NCBI GenBank assembly: GCA_958295685.1
Contig: OY282365.1
Span: 186,001-250,000, forward strand
Length of the DNA: 64,000 nucleotides
DNA from: an uncultured Dehalococcoidia bacterium
GTDB lineage: Bacteria; Chloroflexota; Dehalococcoidia; Lucifugimonadales; CATQGZ01
Reading direction: 5' to 3'
This document shows, one piece after another, positions 23,278 through 34,133 of the stretch; the stretch's first letter is position 1; each line of letters opens with the position of its first letter. A program made the position numbers and the translations under genes. The notes beneath the pieces were generated by a model. The model saw nothing but the letters and a program-made list of their open reading frames with translations, had not been told where the DNA came from and did no database searches.

Positions 23278-25314
23278 CTATGTGATGCCCGCGTATTCCG
23301 AGGCGCCGACACCGATGACACGCTCTCCCCTCAGCAGGCGCCTGTATCTCCCCAGAGCGGTGAGCGGCCAGTAGTTGCGGTACATGTGATAGTTGATCAT
23401 GAAGCCGTTCGGCAGCCCGGCGCCCTGGCGGCCCTGGTCGTCGGGCATCGGATAACGCTCCGGCCTCTGCCCGACGCCATAGCCGGGGAACCCGGTGCCC
23501 GTAAAGTAGGGCTCGTCCCACGAGCCGTCGGCCTGCTGGGTCATGAGCAGGTAATCGATCCCTCTCAGGGCCGCTTCATGGCAGCCCTGGCCGGCAGCCA
23601 GGAGCGACAGAAGGCCCCACGCCGTCTGAGAGGCGGTGCTGGGCCCCGTTCCTCTGAGAGACGGATCCGCGTAGGACGAGCAGCTTTCACCCCATCCGCC
23701 GTCAGGATTCTGGTGTTCTATGATCCAGTCCACGGCCCTCCGTACGAGCTCAGTGGACATGTCGAACCCCAGCGTGGCGAGCGCGGGCAGGACGGCCGCC
23801 GTCCCGTAGATGTAGTTGACACCCCACCGACCGAACCACGGCCCGTCCGCCTCCTGCTCGGAGAGGACGTACTCCACGGCCCTGTCCACGGCGGGATGGC
23901 CCATCCCGTACCCGGCATGTGCCAGCATTTCGAGAACGTGCGCCGTGACGTCCACGCTGGGAGGATCCAGAGTCTCCCCAAAGTCCGCGAACGGTATCTT
24001 GGACACCAAGAACTTGGTGTTGTCCTTGTCGAAGGCGGCCCAACCCCCGTTGCTGCTCTGCATACCGAGTACCCAGGCAATCCCGCGGTCTATCGCGTCG
24101 CGCTTCTCTTTGTGGGAAGACAGGCTCAGCCTCTGAAGCGCTATGACTATCTCCGCAGTGTCGTCCAGGTCCGGATACAGGTCGTTGTGGAACTCGAACG
24201 CCCAGCCGCCAGGAGGCACGGACTTCGCCTTCACCTGCCAGTCGCCTCCCTCTAGGACCTGCTCCTTCAGGAGCCATTGCCCCGCTCTGATCAGAGCCGG
24301 ATGGTCCGGCGGCAGCCCCGAATCCAACAGAGCCGCGATCGTGAGCGGCGTGTCCCAGACGGGCGAGACGCAGGCCTGGACACGCATCGTATCATCTTCC
24401 TCTATGATGAAGTTCTCCAGGCCGGCCAGCCCTCTTTCGATCACCGGGTGGCGCGTGGAGTAGCCGAGTGTATGAAGCGCCATCAACGAATAGACCCATG
24501 GCGGCTGTATCCCGCCCCAGCTCCCGTCGGCTTCCTGATGCGAGACTATCCACTCCTCCGCCTTCCTGATGGCCTGGCCTCTCGTCGGCTTCCAGGGCAG
24601 CCTATCCAACTGCTTCAGTATCTTGTCCCCGGCGTAGAAGAACGTCTCCCAGCCTATCAGACGGCTCGGCTGCTTCACCGAGTAGTCCGCGGCGGCGCGG
24701 CCGCCGGGATAGAGCTCGTCGAGGCAGGCCGACCCAGGCGCCGGCCTGATCGGCTTCCGGTCCATGAGGATGAACATCGGCACGATCGTCGCGCGAGCCC
24801 AACTGGAGAAGTCGTATATGCTGATCGGGAACCAGCTGGGCAGCAGCATCATCTCCGCGGGCATGGACGGCACGCCCTCCCATTCCCACTGACCGAACAG
24901 CGACAACCATATCTTCGTGAATACGCGCGTGTTTGCCACCCCTCCTCCTGAGAGGATGAAGTCTCGAGCCTTCCGCATCTGCGGGGCGTCGGGCGATACT
25001 CCCGCGAGCTTGAGGGCGAAATAGCATTCGGTGGAGGTGCTCAGGTCGCCTGGGGCGCCGTAGAACTGCCCCCAGGCCCCGTCGTCGTTCTGCTTCCGCA
25101 GGATGTGATTCGCCAGCTTGCGCCATCGTTCCGGGTCGGCCGTGCCCAGAAAGTGGGTGAGGAGAAGGTACTCGGCCTCCATTGTGGGGTTGGACTCGAG
25201 CTCTCCCCACCAGTAGCCGCCCGGGTACTGAGCGTCCAGAAGGAACTCCTGTGCCCTGGAGATTGCGGTATCCAGGCGGCTGGGGTCGCTGTATGACGTC
25301 GCTCGCGCAGGCAT
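23278..25314 (-). CDS. shc: Squalene-hopene cyclase
   Basis: 678 residues, a typical length for the bacterial enzyme, which cyclises squalene to hopene and hopanol at the membrane. The protonating DxDD motif is DLDD at 382-385, followed by TAE. Several QW-type repeats are visible (QEADGSWGG, QSSNGGWAAFD, QNPDGGWGE, QQADGSWDE), and SYADPSLRGTGPSTASQTAWG is a family signature near the C-terminus. It is also called HpnF. Its neighbours upstream are hpnG (17 bp) and downstream yjbQ and hpnCDE, so squalene supply and cyclisation are co-transcribed. Confidence 0.97.
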   Translation of the reverse strand: MPARATSYSDPSRLDTAISRAQEFLLDAQYPGGYWWGELESNPTMEAEYLLLTHFLGTADPERWRKLANHILRKQNDDGAWGQFYGAPGDLSTSTECYFALKLAGVSPDAPQMRKARDFILSGGGVANTRVFTKIWLSLFGQWEWEGVPSMPAEMMLLPSWFPISIYDFSSWARATIVPMFILMDRKPIRPAPGSACLDELYPGGRAAADYSVKQPSRLIGWETFFYAGDKILKQLDRLPWKPTRGQAIRKAEEWIVSHQEADGSWGGIQPPWVYSLMALHTLGYSTRHPVIERGLAGLENFIIEEDDTMRVQACVSPVWDTPLTIAALLDSGLPPDHPALIRAGQWLLKEQVLEGGDWQVKAKSVPPGGWAFEFHNDLYPDLDDTAEIVIALQRLSLSSHKEKRDAIDRGIAWVLGMQSSNGGWAAFDKDNTKFLVSKIPFADFGETLDPPSVDVTAHVLEMLAHAGYGMGHPAVDRAVEYVLSEQEADGPWFGRWGVNYIYGTAAVLPALATLGFDMSTELVRRAVDWIIEHQNPDGGWGESCSSYADPSLRGTGPSTASQTAWGLLSLLAAGQGCHEAALRGIDYLLMTQQADGSWDEPYFTGTGFPGYGVGQRPERYPMPDDQGRQGAGLPNGFMINYHMYRNYWPLTALGRYRRLLRGERVIGVGASEYAGIT

Positions 25315-25331
25315 GTCGTCTCGTCGACCTG

Positions 25332-26078
25332 TCAGGTCGAGACCATCCTCAAGAGGAAATCGGCCAGGGCCCCGCGCGCGGCCCTAGCCTGGGACCACAG
25401 ACTGAGCAGGCGGGGGGCGTCTCCAGGGCTGGTTGCAAGGTATCCCAAGGCCCTGGGCCACAGCCCGGCCGGACTGTCGGCCGCTCCCGACACGAAGGGT
25501 GGGAGCGTCTGTCCGACCGGGTCCAGCACGGCCCGCACCGCCAAGAACGGAATGCCCTTGCGCCTCGCCGCCTCGGAGGCCCAGTAGCTCTCCATGTCAA
25601 CCAGGCTCACCGGATAGTTCTCCCCGACCCACCTCTTCATCGAACTGCCGGACGCCAACTGAGGCAGAGTCATGCACCCTGCCGCCCGAAGCCCTCCGAC
25701 CTCGGTTCGGATGAGCCTCCGCAGCACCCCCTCGTCCGGGCGCGGGCTTTCCTTGGGACTGTCCAGGCCCCATAGCGCCGCGGACCCCTCCAGACACATG
25801 AGCCTCTCACACAGATACAGGTCGCCAGGCTCGATTCCGTCCCTGACCGCGCCGGCGAAACCGGCGGAGACGACGACGTCCGGCTTGTAACGCTCCACGG
25901 TAAGGCCGACCGCCTCCCGGGCTCGCTCGTTGCCGAAGCATCCCTCGGTCACCACCACCCCCGGAACACGCTCCGATAGATGGAACCTCAGGCCCCGGTC
26001 TCTCCCGGCGGCCTCGAACCGACCTGCGGCGAGATAGTCCCGCACCTCCTCCCTGAATGCCGCGAATACCGCTATCAA
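25332..26078 (-). CDS. hpnG: Hopanoid-associated nucleoside phosphorylase HpnG
   Basis: 248 residues from a TTG start. It has the purine-nucleoside-phosphorylase/MTAN fold: VVVSAGFAGAVRDGIEPGDL near the middle and VDMESYWASEAARRKGIPFLAVR, with the Glu that contacts ribose. HpnG removes adenine from adenosylhopane to give (phospho)ribosylhopane. It lies 17 bp upstream of shc and 28 bp after hpnH, the enzyme that makes its substrate. Confidence 0.9.
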   Translation of the reverse strand: MIAVFAAFREEVRDYLAAGRFEAAGRDRGLRFHLSERVPGVVVTEGCFGNERAREAVGLTVERYKPDVVVSAGFAGAVRDGIEPGDLYLCERLMCLEGSAALWGLDSPKESPRPDEGVLRRLIRTEVGGLRAAGCMTLPQLASGSSMKRWVGENYPVSLVDMESYWASEAARRKGIPFLAVRAVLDPVGQTLPPFVSGAADSPAGLWPRALGYLATSPGDAPRLLSLWSQARAARGALADFLLRMVST

Positions 26079-26106
26079 TCCGTTCCCCCGGATGCCGGCG
26101 GCGGCC

Positions 26107-27114
26107 CTAGGACGCGCCGACTCCCGAATCGAGCATCCTGTAGATGTCCCTCGGGCTCTTCAGCGCGCCGAATATCGAAGCCGACTCGAACCCGCAGTGC
26201 ATCATGCAGTTGGCGCACCTGGGATCCTTGCCGACCCCGTACCTCTCCCAGAGGCCGCCGTCGAACAGGTCGCCGACCTCCTCCGTGTGCCTGTCCCCGA
26301 GCAGATAGCACGGCTCCCTCCAACCCATGACCGTATAGGTCGGGTTCGACCACGCCGTGCAATCGTACTCGCGCTCTCCACGGAGGAAGTCCAGGTACAG
26401 CGGGTTGTTGTAGAACCGCAGCCCCCTGCTCGGGTCCAGGATATTCTTGAATATCCTACGGGCGTTCCGGCGCGAGACGAACAACTCCTGGTTTGGCACG
26501 TCCTTGAACTGGTAGCCGGGGGAGACCATCGCGCCCTCGACCCCCATCTCGGTGACCATGGTGAACATCTCGATCAGGTCCTCTTCGTCACAGCCATTGA
26601 ACACAGTGGTATTCGTGGTCACTCTGTACCCCTGTGACAGCGCCTGCCGCATCGCCCGCACGGCGATCTTGAACACCCCCTTGCGGTAGACCGACCTGTC
26701 GTGGGCGTCCTCCATCCCGTCCAGGTGAACCACGAAGCAGAAGAACTTGGACGGCGGTATGCGCGTCATGACCCGCTCCATGAGGAGCGCGTTCGTGCAC
26801 ATGTAGACGAACTTCTTACGGGAGATGATCCCGTTTACGATCTCGTGTATCTGAGGGTGAAGAGTCGGCTCTCCGCCCGCGATGGAGACGATCGGCGCGC
26901 CCGAACTCTCCACCGCCGCGACGCACTGCTCCACCGTCAGCATCCTGTCGAGGACGGGCTCGTATTCCCGTATCCGTCCGCACCCCTCGCACGCCAGGTT
27001 GCACTTCTCCAGCGGCTCCAGCATGGTGACGAGAGGATACCTCTTTCGTCTCGACAGCTTGTTCTTGAGGATATACCAGCCGAGCCTGAACGCCAGCTCC
27101 ATGGGCCTGCTCAT
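26107..27114 (-). CDS. hpnH: Adenosyl-hopene transferase HpnH (radical SAM)
   Basis: 335 residues, the family length. The iron-sulfur Cys motif is C38-x3-C42-x2-C45 (EKCNLACEGCGR), followed by a Gly-rich VSIAGGEPTLH. A further Cys cluster (DPRCANCMMHCGFES) lies near the C-terminus, as in known HpnH. It links 5'-deoxyadenosine to hopene, the first step of side-chain extension. It is followed by hpnG and preceded by the prenyl synthase gene. Confidence 0.95.
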   Translation of the reverse strand: MSRPMELAFRLGWYILKNKLSRRKRYPLVTMLEPLEKCNLACEGCGRIREYEPVLDRMLTVEQCVAAVESSGAPIVSIAGGEPTLHPQIHEIVNGIISRKKFVYMCTNALLMERVMTRIPPSKFFCFVVHLDGMEDAHDRSVYRKGVFKIAVRAMRQALSQGYRVTTNTTVFNGCDEEDLIEMFTMVTEMGVEGAMVSPGYQFKDVPNQELFVSRRNARRIFKNILDPSRGLRFYNNPLYLDFLRGEREYDCTAWSNPTYTVMGWREPCYLLGDRHTEEVGDLFDGGLWERYGVGKDPRCANCMMHCGFESASIFGALKSPRDIYRMLDSGVGAS

Positions 27115-27135
27115 CGTCTTGGCTCCATTCCTATT

Positions 27136-28197
27136 TCAGTGTTCCCTCACCAGGAGAAAGTGAACCAGGTCCTCCGCCTCCCGGCGTATGGCGGCGTCCA
27201 TCTCCACCCCTGACAGCGCGTCCAACGCACGGTCGCAGTGCTCGGACGCCAGAGACTGCGCCCGCTCCCTGACGCCGGTCCTCTCCATCACGTCGAGGAC
27301 TGACGACACGTCCGCGTCGCTCAGGCACTCCCGCGCGTATGCCCGCTTGAGAATGCGCCTGTCTCCTTCCCCTGCGGCCGACGTCGCGTAGACGACGGGG
27401 AATGAGTTCTTCTTCCTTCTGATGTCCGCGCCAACGGGCTTCCCCGTCGTCTCCTCGTTGCCCCAGACTCCCAGCACGTCGTCCCGTATCTGGAAGACAT
27501 ACCCCAGCGACCGGCCGCACGATTCGAGGGCGTCCACCGCTGCCCGATCGCGCGAGCCTATGACGGCTCCCAGAGTGGTGGAGCAGCGTATCAGCGCGCC
27601 CGTCTTCCTCGATATCATCTCGAAGTACTGGCGCGGGCTGATGTTGTGCTTCCCTTCGTAGGACAGGTCCAGATACTGCCCCTCGATCATCGAAAGATAG
27701 GCGTCCGTGAGCAGCCTCACCACCTCGGCGGACAGGTCCAGGCTCACACCCCTATTCTCCAGGCCCTCCAGCGCCATGTCGGCCACGATTCGGAGCACGT
27801 TGCCGGCCACCAGCGCTTGAGGAACTCCCCAGACGGCCCACAGGGTAGGGCGGTGGTGGCGAGTCTCGTCCCTGTCCTGAATGTCGTCATGGATCAGCGA
27901 AAAGCTGTGGATCAGTTCGAGGGCTACGGCCGCAGGCATCGCCTGCTCGACGTCACCGCCCACGGCCTCGCAGGACAACAGGCACAGCGTCGGACGCAGA
28001 GCCTTCCCCTCAGTGGCCGAAAGGGGCTTCCCGTCGCGGTCTGCCCACCCCATGTAGTATCTCAGCATGTCGTACACACGGGACCGATCCTGCGACAGCT
28101 CCAGCCTCAGGGCCTTGCCGAACTCGGAGCGGTATCGGAGGAAGACTGACGGAAGGGCGGCGGGCTCTTCCACGGTATGGGAAGCAGAACTGATCAA
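27136..28197 (-). CDS. Polyprenyl diphosphate synthase (FPP/GGPP type)
   Basis: 353 residues from a TTG start with AAGGTG upstream. The first Asp-rich motif is DDIQD (104-108) in LIHSFSLIHDDIQDRD and the second is QIRDDVLG (236-243); GKPVGADIRRKKNSFP follows. It makes C15-C20 prenyl diphosphates, and as first gene of the hopanoid run it probably supplies farnesyl diphosphate to HpnD. Residues before the first motif suggest a short-chain product, but chain length is not certain. A promoter lies about 130 bp upstream. Confidence 0.92.
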   Translation of the reverse strand: MISSASHTVEEPAALPSVFLRYRSEFGKALRLELSQDRSRVYDMLRYYMGWADRDGKPLSATEGKALRPTLCLLSCEAVGGDVEQAMPAAVALELIHSFSLIHDDIQDRDETRHHRPTLWAVWGVPQALVAGNVLRIVADMALEGLENRGVSLDLSAEVVRLLTDAYLSMIEGQYLDLSYEGKHNISPRQYFEMISRKTGALIRCSTTLGAVIGSRDRAAVDALESCGRSLGYVFQIRDDVLGVWGNEETTGKPVGADIRRKKNSFPVVYATSAAGEGDRRILKRAYARECLSDADVSSVLDVMERTGVRERAQSLASEHCDRALDALSGVEMDAAIRREAEDLVHFLLVREH

Positions 28198-28326
28198 GAA
28201 GCAGCACCTTTAGGTCAGGCGAGGCCGATCCTGATATGCGCGCGTCCGAACCACTGACGCCTGGCGGTGACTCGCCGGCTAACACCCTCAGACGTATAGA
28301 GCGCCGGGGCTCGTATCGCGGCGCAA

Positions 28327-28355
28327 ATGCTAGCACTGGAGATATGGGCTGTCAA
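28327..28355 (-). promoter_or_regulatory. Promoter of the hopanoid gene run
   Basis: On the minus strand: TTGACA (28355-28350), 17 bp, then TGC and TAGCAT (28332-28327). This is a full -35 match, ideal spacing and an extended -10. The start point would be near 28320, giving a leader of about 120 nt before the prenyl synthase gene. Confidence 0.75.
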
Positions 28356-28417
28356 CGACGTGTCCCCCCTGGGAGCCTGTTCAATCCTGGTGAGGGGAAT
28401 GCCCTCTCCTCCTCCGG

Positions 28418-28437
28418 ATACCGGCCTGCGCCGGTAT
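28418..28437. repeat. REP-like hairpin
   Basis: ATACCGGC and GCCGGTAT form a perfect 8-bp stem with a CTGC loop. Similar palindromes of the form GTCAT-CCGGC-GCCGG are common dispersed repeats in many bacterial genomes; only one copy was seen here. Confidence 0.6.
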
Positions 28438-28539
28438 GACGGCGGCTGTGCGATAACGAGAGTCTTCATAGACTCTGAACAGCTGCCTGCCCGGCGTGGG
28501 AGGCCGGGTTCGAGCGGGGTGGCAGGGCCGATTTTGCCG

Positions 28540-28797
28540 AAAACTGTCCCAAACTGTTCCATTTTGTCCCATCTCGTAGCTGAGGGTTCGATTTCGTGGA
28601 ACAAATGTGGGGCATTTGTGGAACGGATGTGGAACGGAACCGGTACAGTTCTGGGGCAATTGTGGGACAGGTCCCGGGGGTGAGGGCGCCCCTTGTGCGC
28701 CCTTACGGGCCGGTTGGTTCCGTGCACGTGGTTCGGGATGATCATGGCTGCGTTCCTTCCGTGAGAGTATCCTAGTACATGGGTTCGCGGATGTCAA
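28540..28797 (-). repeat. Promoter/word-array element, copy D (divergent)
   Basis: Minus strand: TTGACA (28797-28792), 17 bp, TAGGAT (28774-28769). Seven words related to TGTTCCACA occupy 28670-28595 at exact 11-bp spacing. The core is CCCTCAGCTACGAGATG (28586-28570). Beyond it lie TGGGACA, TGGAACA and TGGGACA at 10-bp spacing (28571-28545), the complements of array words TGTCCCA and TGTTCCA. The words differ from those of copies A-C, but the layout and the core are the same. No ATG directly follows the -10 box here. Confidence 0.75.
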
Positions 28798-28807
28798 GGG
28801 GCTGGGC

Positions 28808-28850
28808 CGGGTGGCAGTGGTCAGTGGTCAGTGGCCAGTGGCCAGTGGCG
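28808..28850. repeat. Heptamer tract (GGTCAGT)n
   Basis: About five 7-bp units, GGTCAGT and variants. The reverse complement, (ACTGACC)n, occurs at 58163-58210 and a single unit near 58258. Confidence 0.7.
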
Positions 28851-28891
28851 TGATCCCGCCGAACCGCCGGCCCGGCCCGCTGGGGGCGCCG

Positions 28892-28900
28892 TGCTATAAT
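28892..28900 (+). promoter_or_regulatory. Extended -10 promoter of prs
   Basis: TGCTATAAT is a perfect extended -10 box 45 bp before the prs start. No clear -35 box is present; an extended -10 can work without one. GGGAGG lies in the leader. Confidence 0.6.
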
Positions 28901-28945
28901 GCGCGGTGTCGGCCTATCTGGTAAGAGGGAGGCTCGTTCGTCCTG

Positions 28946-29896
28946 ATGGCGCTGTTCGACGACCTCAAGATATTCACCGGAAACGCCCACCCGGGCCTCG
29001 CGGCGAACGTGTGCGCCTATCTGGGCATCTCACAGGGAAGGCTGGAAGCCTTCAAGTTCAGCAACGACAACACCTTCGTCCGGATACAGGAGAACATCAG
29101 GGAACGGGACGTCTTCCTGATCCAGACCATGGCCATGCCGGTGAACGAGAACCTGGTCGAGCTTCTGATCATGATAGACGCGGCCAAGAGGGCCTCCGCG
29201 GGCCGCATCACAGCCGTGGTCCCCTTCTACGCCTACGGGCGCAGCGACAAGAAAGACCAGCCCAGGGTTCCCATAACCGCCAGGCTGATCGCCAATCTGA
29301 TCGAGGTTTCAGGGGCCGACCGGGTGCTCACCGTGGACCTCCACGCCGGGCAGATACAGGGCTTCTTCAACGTGCCGCTGGACGAGCTGACGGCGGTCGA
29401 CATGCTCGCCAGACACTTCAAGGAGCGCAGCATCCCGAACCTCGTCGTGGCCGCCACTGACGTCGGGGGAGGGAAGCAGGCCCGCAACACGGCCAGACAC
29501 CTCGACGCGCCGATAGCGATCGTCGAAAAGATGCGTATCGGCAACGAGGACAGGGTCGAAGTGGTCAACGTGATCGGCGACGTGGAGGGACGCAACGCCC
29601 TCATCGTCGACGACGAGATCGGCACCGGCGGCACGGTGGCCTCGGCCGCGGCCGCCCTCGTATCCCAGGGCGCGAAGGACATCTACTGCTGCGCAACCCA
29701 CCCGGTCTACGCCGGACAGGCCACCGAGGTACTGGAACGGAGCCCGATCAAGGAAGTGTTCGTCACCGACACCCTCCCGCTGTCGCAGGAGGCCAGGGGC
29801 GCCAAGACCAGCGTCCTGTCGGTGGCCTCGATTCTTGGAGAGGCCATCCACCGCATACACAGCGGCCTGTCCGTGGGCGCGCTGTTCGACCAGTGA
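28946..29896 (+). CDS. prs: Ribose-phosphate pyrophosphokinase
   Basis: 316 residues, the standard length. It makes PRPP from ribose-5-phosphate and ATP. It shows the flexible-loop region YAYGRSDKKDQPRVPITARL, TVDLHAGQIQGFF, and the PRPP loop VDDEIGTGGT, slightly unlike the usual VDDMIDTAGT. The DLHAGQIQGFF signature and the overall length support the classical class I type. It is followed by secA after 16 bp. Confidence 0.95.
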   Translation: MALFDDLKIFTGNAHPGLAANVCAYLGISQGRLEAFKFSNDNTFVRIQENIRERDVFLIQTMAMPVNENLVELLIMIDAAKRASAGRITAVVPFYAYGRSDKKDQPRVPITARLIANLIEVSGADRVLTVDLHAGQIQGFFNVPLDELTAVDMLARHFKERSIPNLVVAATDVGGGKQARNTARHLDAPIAIVEKMRIGNEDRVEVVNVIGDVEGRNALIVDDEIGTGGTVASAAAALVSQGAKDIYCCATHPVYAGQATEVLERSPIKEVFVTDTLPLSQEARGAKTSVLSVASILGEAIHRIHSGLSVGALFDQ

Positions 29897-29912
29897 CGGG
29901 ACACCAGGGCTG

Positions 29913-32543
<2,631 letters not shown>

Positions 32544-32611
32544 ACGCCCCTAACACCGCCATCCGTCTCCGTCGATTCCCGCGCTCACTCAGTCACAGTT
32601 AAGGACAGGGC

Positions 32612-33070
32612 TTGAGGAACACCAGGATCGCGGAGGTCTTCGAAGATGTCGCCGGGCTCCTCGAAATGAAGGGCGAGGTCTTCACAGTCCGCGCCTACCG
32701 CCGCGCCGCCCAGACTATCAAGGGCCTGCCCGTACAGATCGAGCAGATCCTGGCCGACGGGCGCGACCTTCGAGAGCTTCCCGGCATCGGCGAGGCCATC
32801 TCCAAGAAGATCGGCGAGCTGGCAGCCACCGGGAGGCTGGGCTACTACGAACGCCTGAAGGGAGAGTTCCCGGACGGCGTCCTCGACCTGATGCGCGTGC
32901 CCGGCCTCGGCCCCAGGCTCACCATGAGACTATGGAAAGAACTCGGCGTGACCACGACTGAAGAACTGGAGGCCGCCATCGAGGACGGCCGCGTCGAGAA
33001 GCTGCCCCGAGTCAGCCGCAAGACCGCCGCCGACATTCTGGAGAACGTTCGGAGCCGGACGCGAACATGA
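32612..33070 (+). CDS. Stand-alone helix-hairpin-helix protein resembling the N-terminus of PolX
   Basis: 152 residues from a TTG start. The whole chain matches the first 150 residues of bacterial family X DNA polymerases: an 8-kDa-like domain (IAEVFEDVAGLLEMKGE, FTVRAYRRAAQTIKGLP) and two helix-hairpin-helix DNA-binding motifs (LRELPGIGEAISKKI and LMRVPGLGPRLT). The polymerase palm and PHP nuclease domains are missing, and no remnant follows, because the next gene starts at once with ATGA overlap. It is either a truncated PolX or a specialised DNA-end-binding protein. Confidence 0.8.
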   Translation: MRNTRIAEVFEDVAGLLEMKGEVFTVRAYRRAAQTIKGLPVQIEQILADGRDLRELPGIGEAISKKIGELAATGRLGYYERLKGEFPDGVLDLMRVPGLGPRLTMRLWKELGVTTTEELEAAIEDGRVEKLPRVSRKTAADILENVRSRTRT

Positions 33071-33801
33071 GCGCCCGAATCCCCGCCGGAGACACGCCAG
33101 AGTCCGAGTCCGCCCGCGAGGCCATAGGCTGGCTCCGCGACTCGGTCCTGAGCGGCGAGGACTGGCCTGCGGCCCTCCTGGGAGCCGTCTCCCGATGGAC
33201 AGACCCCGAAAGCGCCGTCAACGGCCGCCGCTACGGATACTTCATCGGCGGCGAGGCATTCGACTGGCTCGTCCTGGCCGAGCGCCTGTGCGTCGAGATC
33301 GCCGGACTCGTCCCGGAAGACGAGGTCGAGGACCTGCTCCTGTTCGGCCGACTGCCCCAACGCTTCGACAAAACCCGGTTCAGGGAGCTGCTCGGCGGCG
33401 AAAAGTACCGCGGTCACCTCAACTACTTCTACGGTGTGACTGTCGAGGAGGCCCTGCAGGTCGCGGTCGAGACGGAGATAGTAAAGAGGCGGATCAGCAA
33501 CGGCTACCTGAGCGCCTCCGAAGTGTCGACAGTGTCGACCGAGGCGTTCCCCATGATATACGGAATGCCGGAGAAGGACCTGCTCGACCGCTTCCGCGGC
33601 GAGACGGGCGCGGCCTTCAGGCGGCGGATGTCCCTCGAAGACGTCAAGGAGTTCACCTACTGGCTATTCAAGCTGCGCCTCAAGGTCTCCGACAAGGCCA
33701 GGATTGCGAGCGACACCCGCAAGGGCCTGGAACAGCTCGCCAGGATGAGGGCAGCCTCGCGCTCCAGACCGCCGGCAGCCATCGAAGCCGTCGTAGTCTG
33801 A
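33067..33801 (+). CDS. Uncharacterised soluble protein
   Basis: 244 residues, starting inside the stop of the HhH gene (ATGA), so it is co-translated with it. No family is recognised. It is acidic and mainly helical, with an FIGGEAFDWLVLAERLCVEI segment, a KYRGHLNYFYG stretch and a conserved-looking C-terminal helix pair (DVKEFTYWLFKLRLKV). There is no signal peptide or membrane segment. Coupling to a DNA-binding HhH protein hints at a nucleic-acid role, but nothing in the sequence proves it. Confidence 0.75.
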   Translation: MSARIPAGDTPESESAREAIGWLRDSVLSGEDWPAALLGAVSRWTDPESAVNGRRYGYFIGGEAFDWLVLAERLCVEIAGLVPEDEVEDLLLFGRLPQRFDKTRFRELLGGEKYRGHLNYFYGVTVEEALQVAVETEIVKRRISNGYLSASEVSTVSTEAFPMIYGMPEKDLLDRFRGETGAAFRRRMSLEDVKEFTYWLFKLRLKVSDKARIASDTRKGLEQLARMRAASRSRPPAAIEAVVV

Positions 33802-33826
33802 GCGGCCGCGCCCGCTCCCGAAGTCG

Positions 33827-33855
33827 TAGACATCGCAGGGGCCTGTGGCTATAAT
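33827..33855 (+). promoter_or_regulatory. Promoter of the tRNA-Leu/tRNA-Cys pair
   Basis: TAGACA (33827-33832), 17 bp, TATAAT (33850-33855). The first tRNA begins 32 bp after the -10 box. Confidence 0.7.
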
Positions 33856-33887
33856 GGGCCTGTGGAGAGACACCTCTCTCGCATGGG

Positions 33888-33975
33888 GCCGAGGTGGTGG
33901 AATTGGTAGACACGCAGCGTTGAGGGCGCTGTGGCCGCTAAGGCTGTAGGAGTTCGAGTCTCCTCCTCGGCACCA
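33888..33975 (+). tRNA. tRNA-Leu (anticodon GAG)
   Basis: 88 nt with encoded CCA. The acceptor stem GCCGAGG pairs with CCTCGGC, the anticodon arm is CAGCG-TTGAGGG-CGCTG, giving GAG, the T-arm contains GTTCGAGTC, and there is a long class II variable arm. Confidence 0.97.
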
Positions 33976-33985
33976 TCAGGCACAG

Positions 33986-34062
33986 GGCGACGTAGCCAAG
34001 TGGACTAAGGCGGAGGTCTGCAAAACCTCTATTCGGCGGTTCGAATCCGCCCGTCGCCTCCA
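33986..34062 (+). tRNA. tRNA-Cys (anticodon GCA)
   Basis: 77 nt with encoded CCA. The acceptor stem GGCGACG pairs with CGTCGCC, and the anticodon arm GAGGT-CTGCAAA-ACCTC gives GCA. The discriminator base is T, the identity element of tRNA-Cys. Its last 26 nt are repeated at 34803-34828. Confidence 0.97.
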
Positions 34063-34064
34063 GC
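34037..34064 (+). repeat. 28-bp direct repeat, tRNA-proximal copy (possible attachment site)
   Basis: The T-arm, acceptor 3' strand and CCA of tRNA-Cys plus two bases, identical to 34803-34830. A tRNA 3' end repeated in direct orientation is the usual trace of site-specific integration, although no integrase lies between the copies. Confidence 0.75.
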
Positions 34065-34133
34065 CGTTCTGTTTGCTCTAGTTGGTTATCTAGTCTCAAG
34101 CCCCATTCACGTCATTGAGATTCGTCTAAACAT

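Larger units (their letters stand above)
28198..28945. other. 748-bp divergent intergenic region (hopanoid run / prs)
   Basis: From left to right: leader and promoter of the hopanoid run (minus), a hairpin at 28418-28437, a short palindrome near 28453, copy D of the word-array element (minus strand), a heptamer tract at 28808-28850, and the prs promoter. A 176-codon open frame runs through copy D, but it is unlikely to be a gene, because its sequence is made of these repeats. Confidence 0.7.

Noticed and set aside
28215..28745. A 176-codon minus-strand frame through copy D
   Set aside because: It consists of the word array, the core and the hairpin repeat (its translation includes the PSYRRRPV-type read of a common palindrome). 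No family match or ribosome site.
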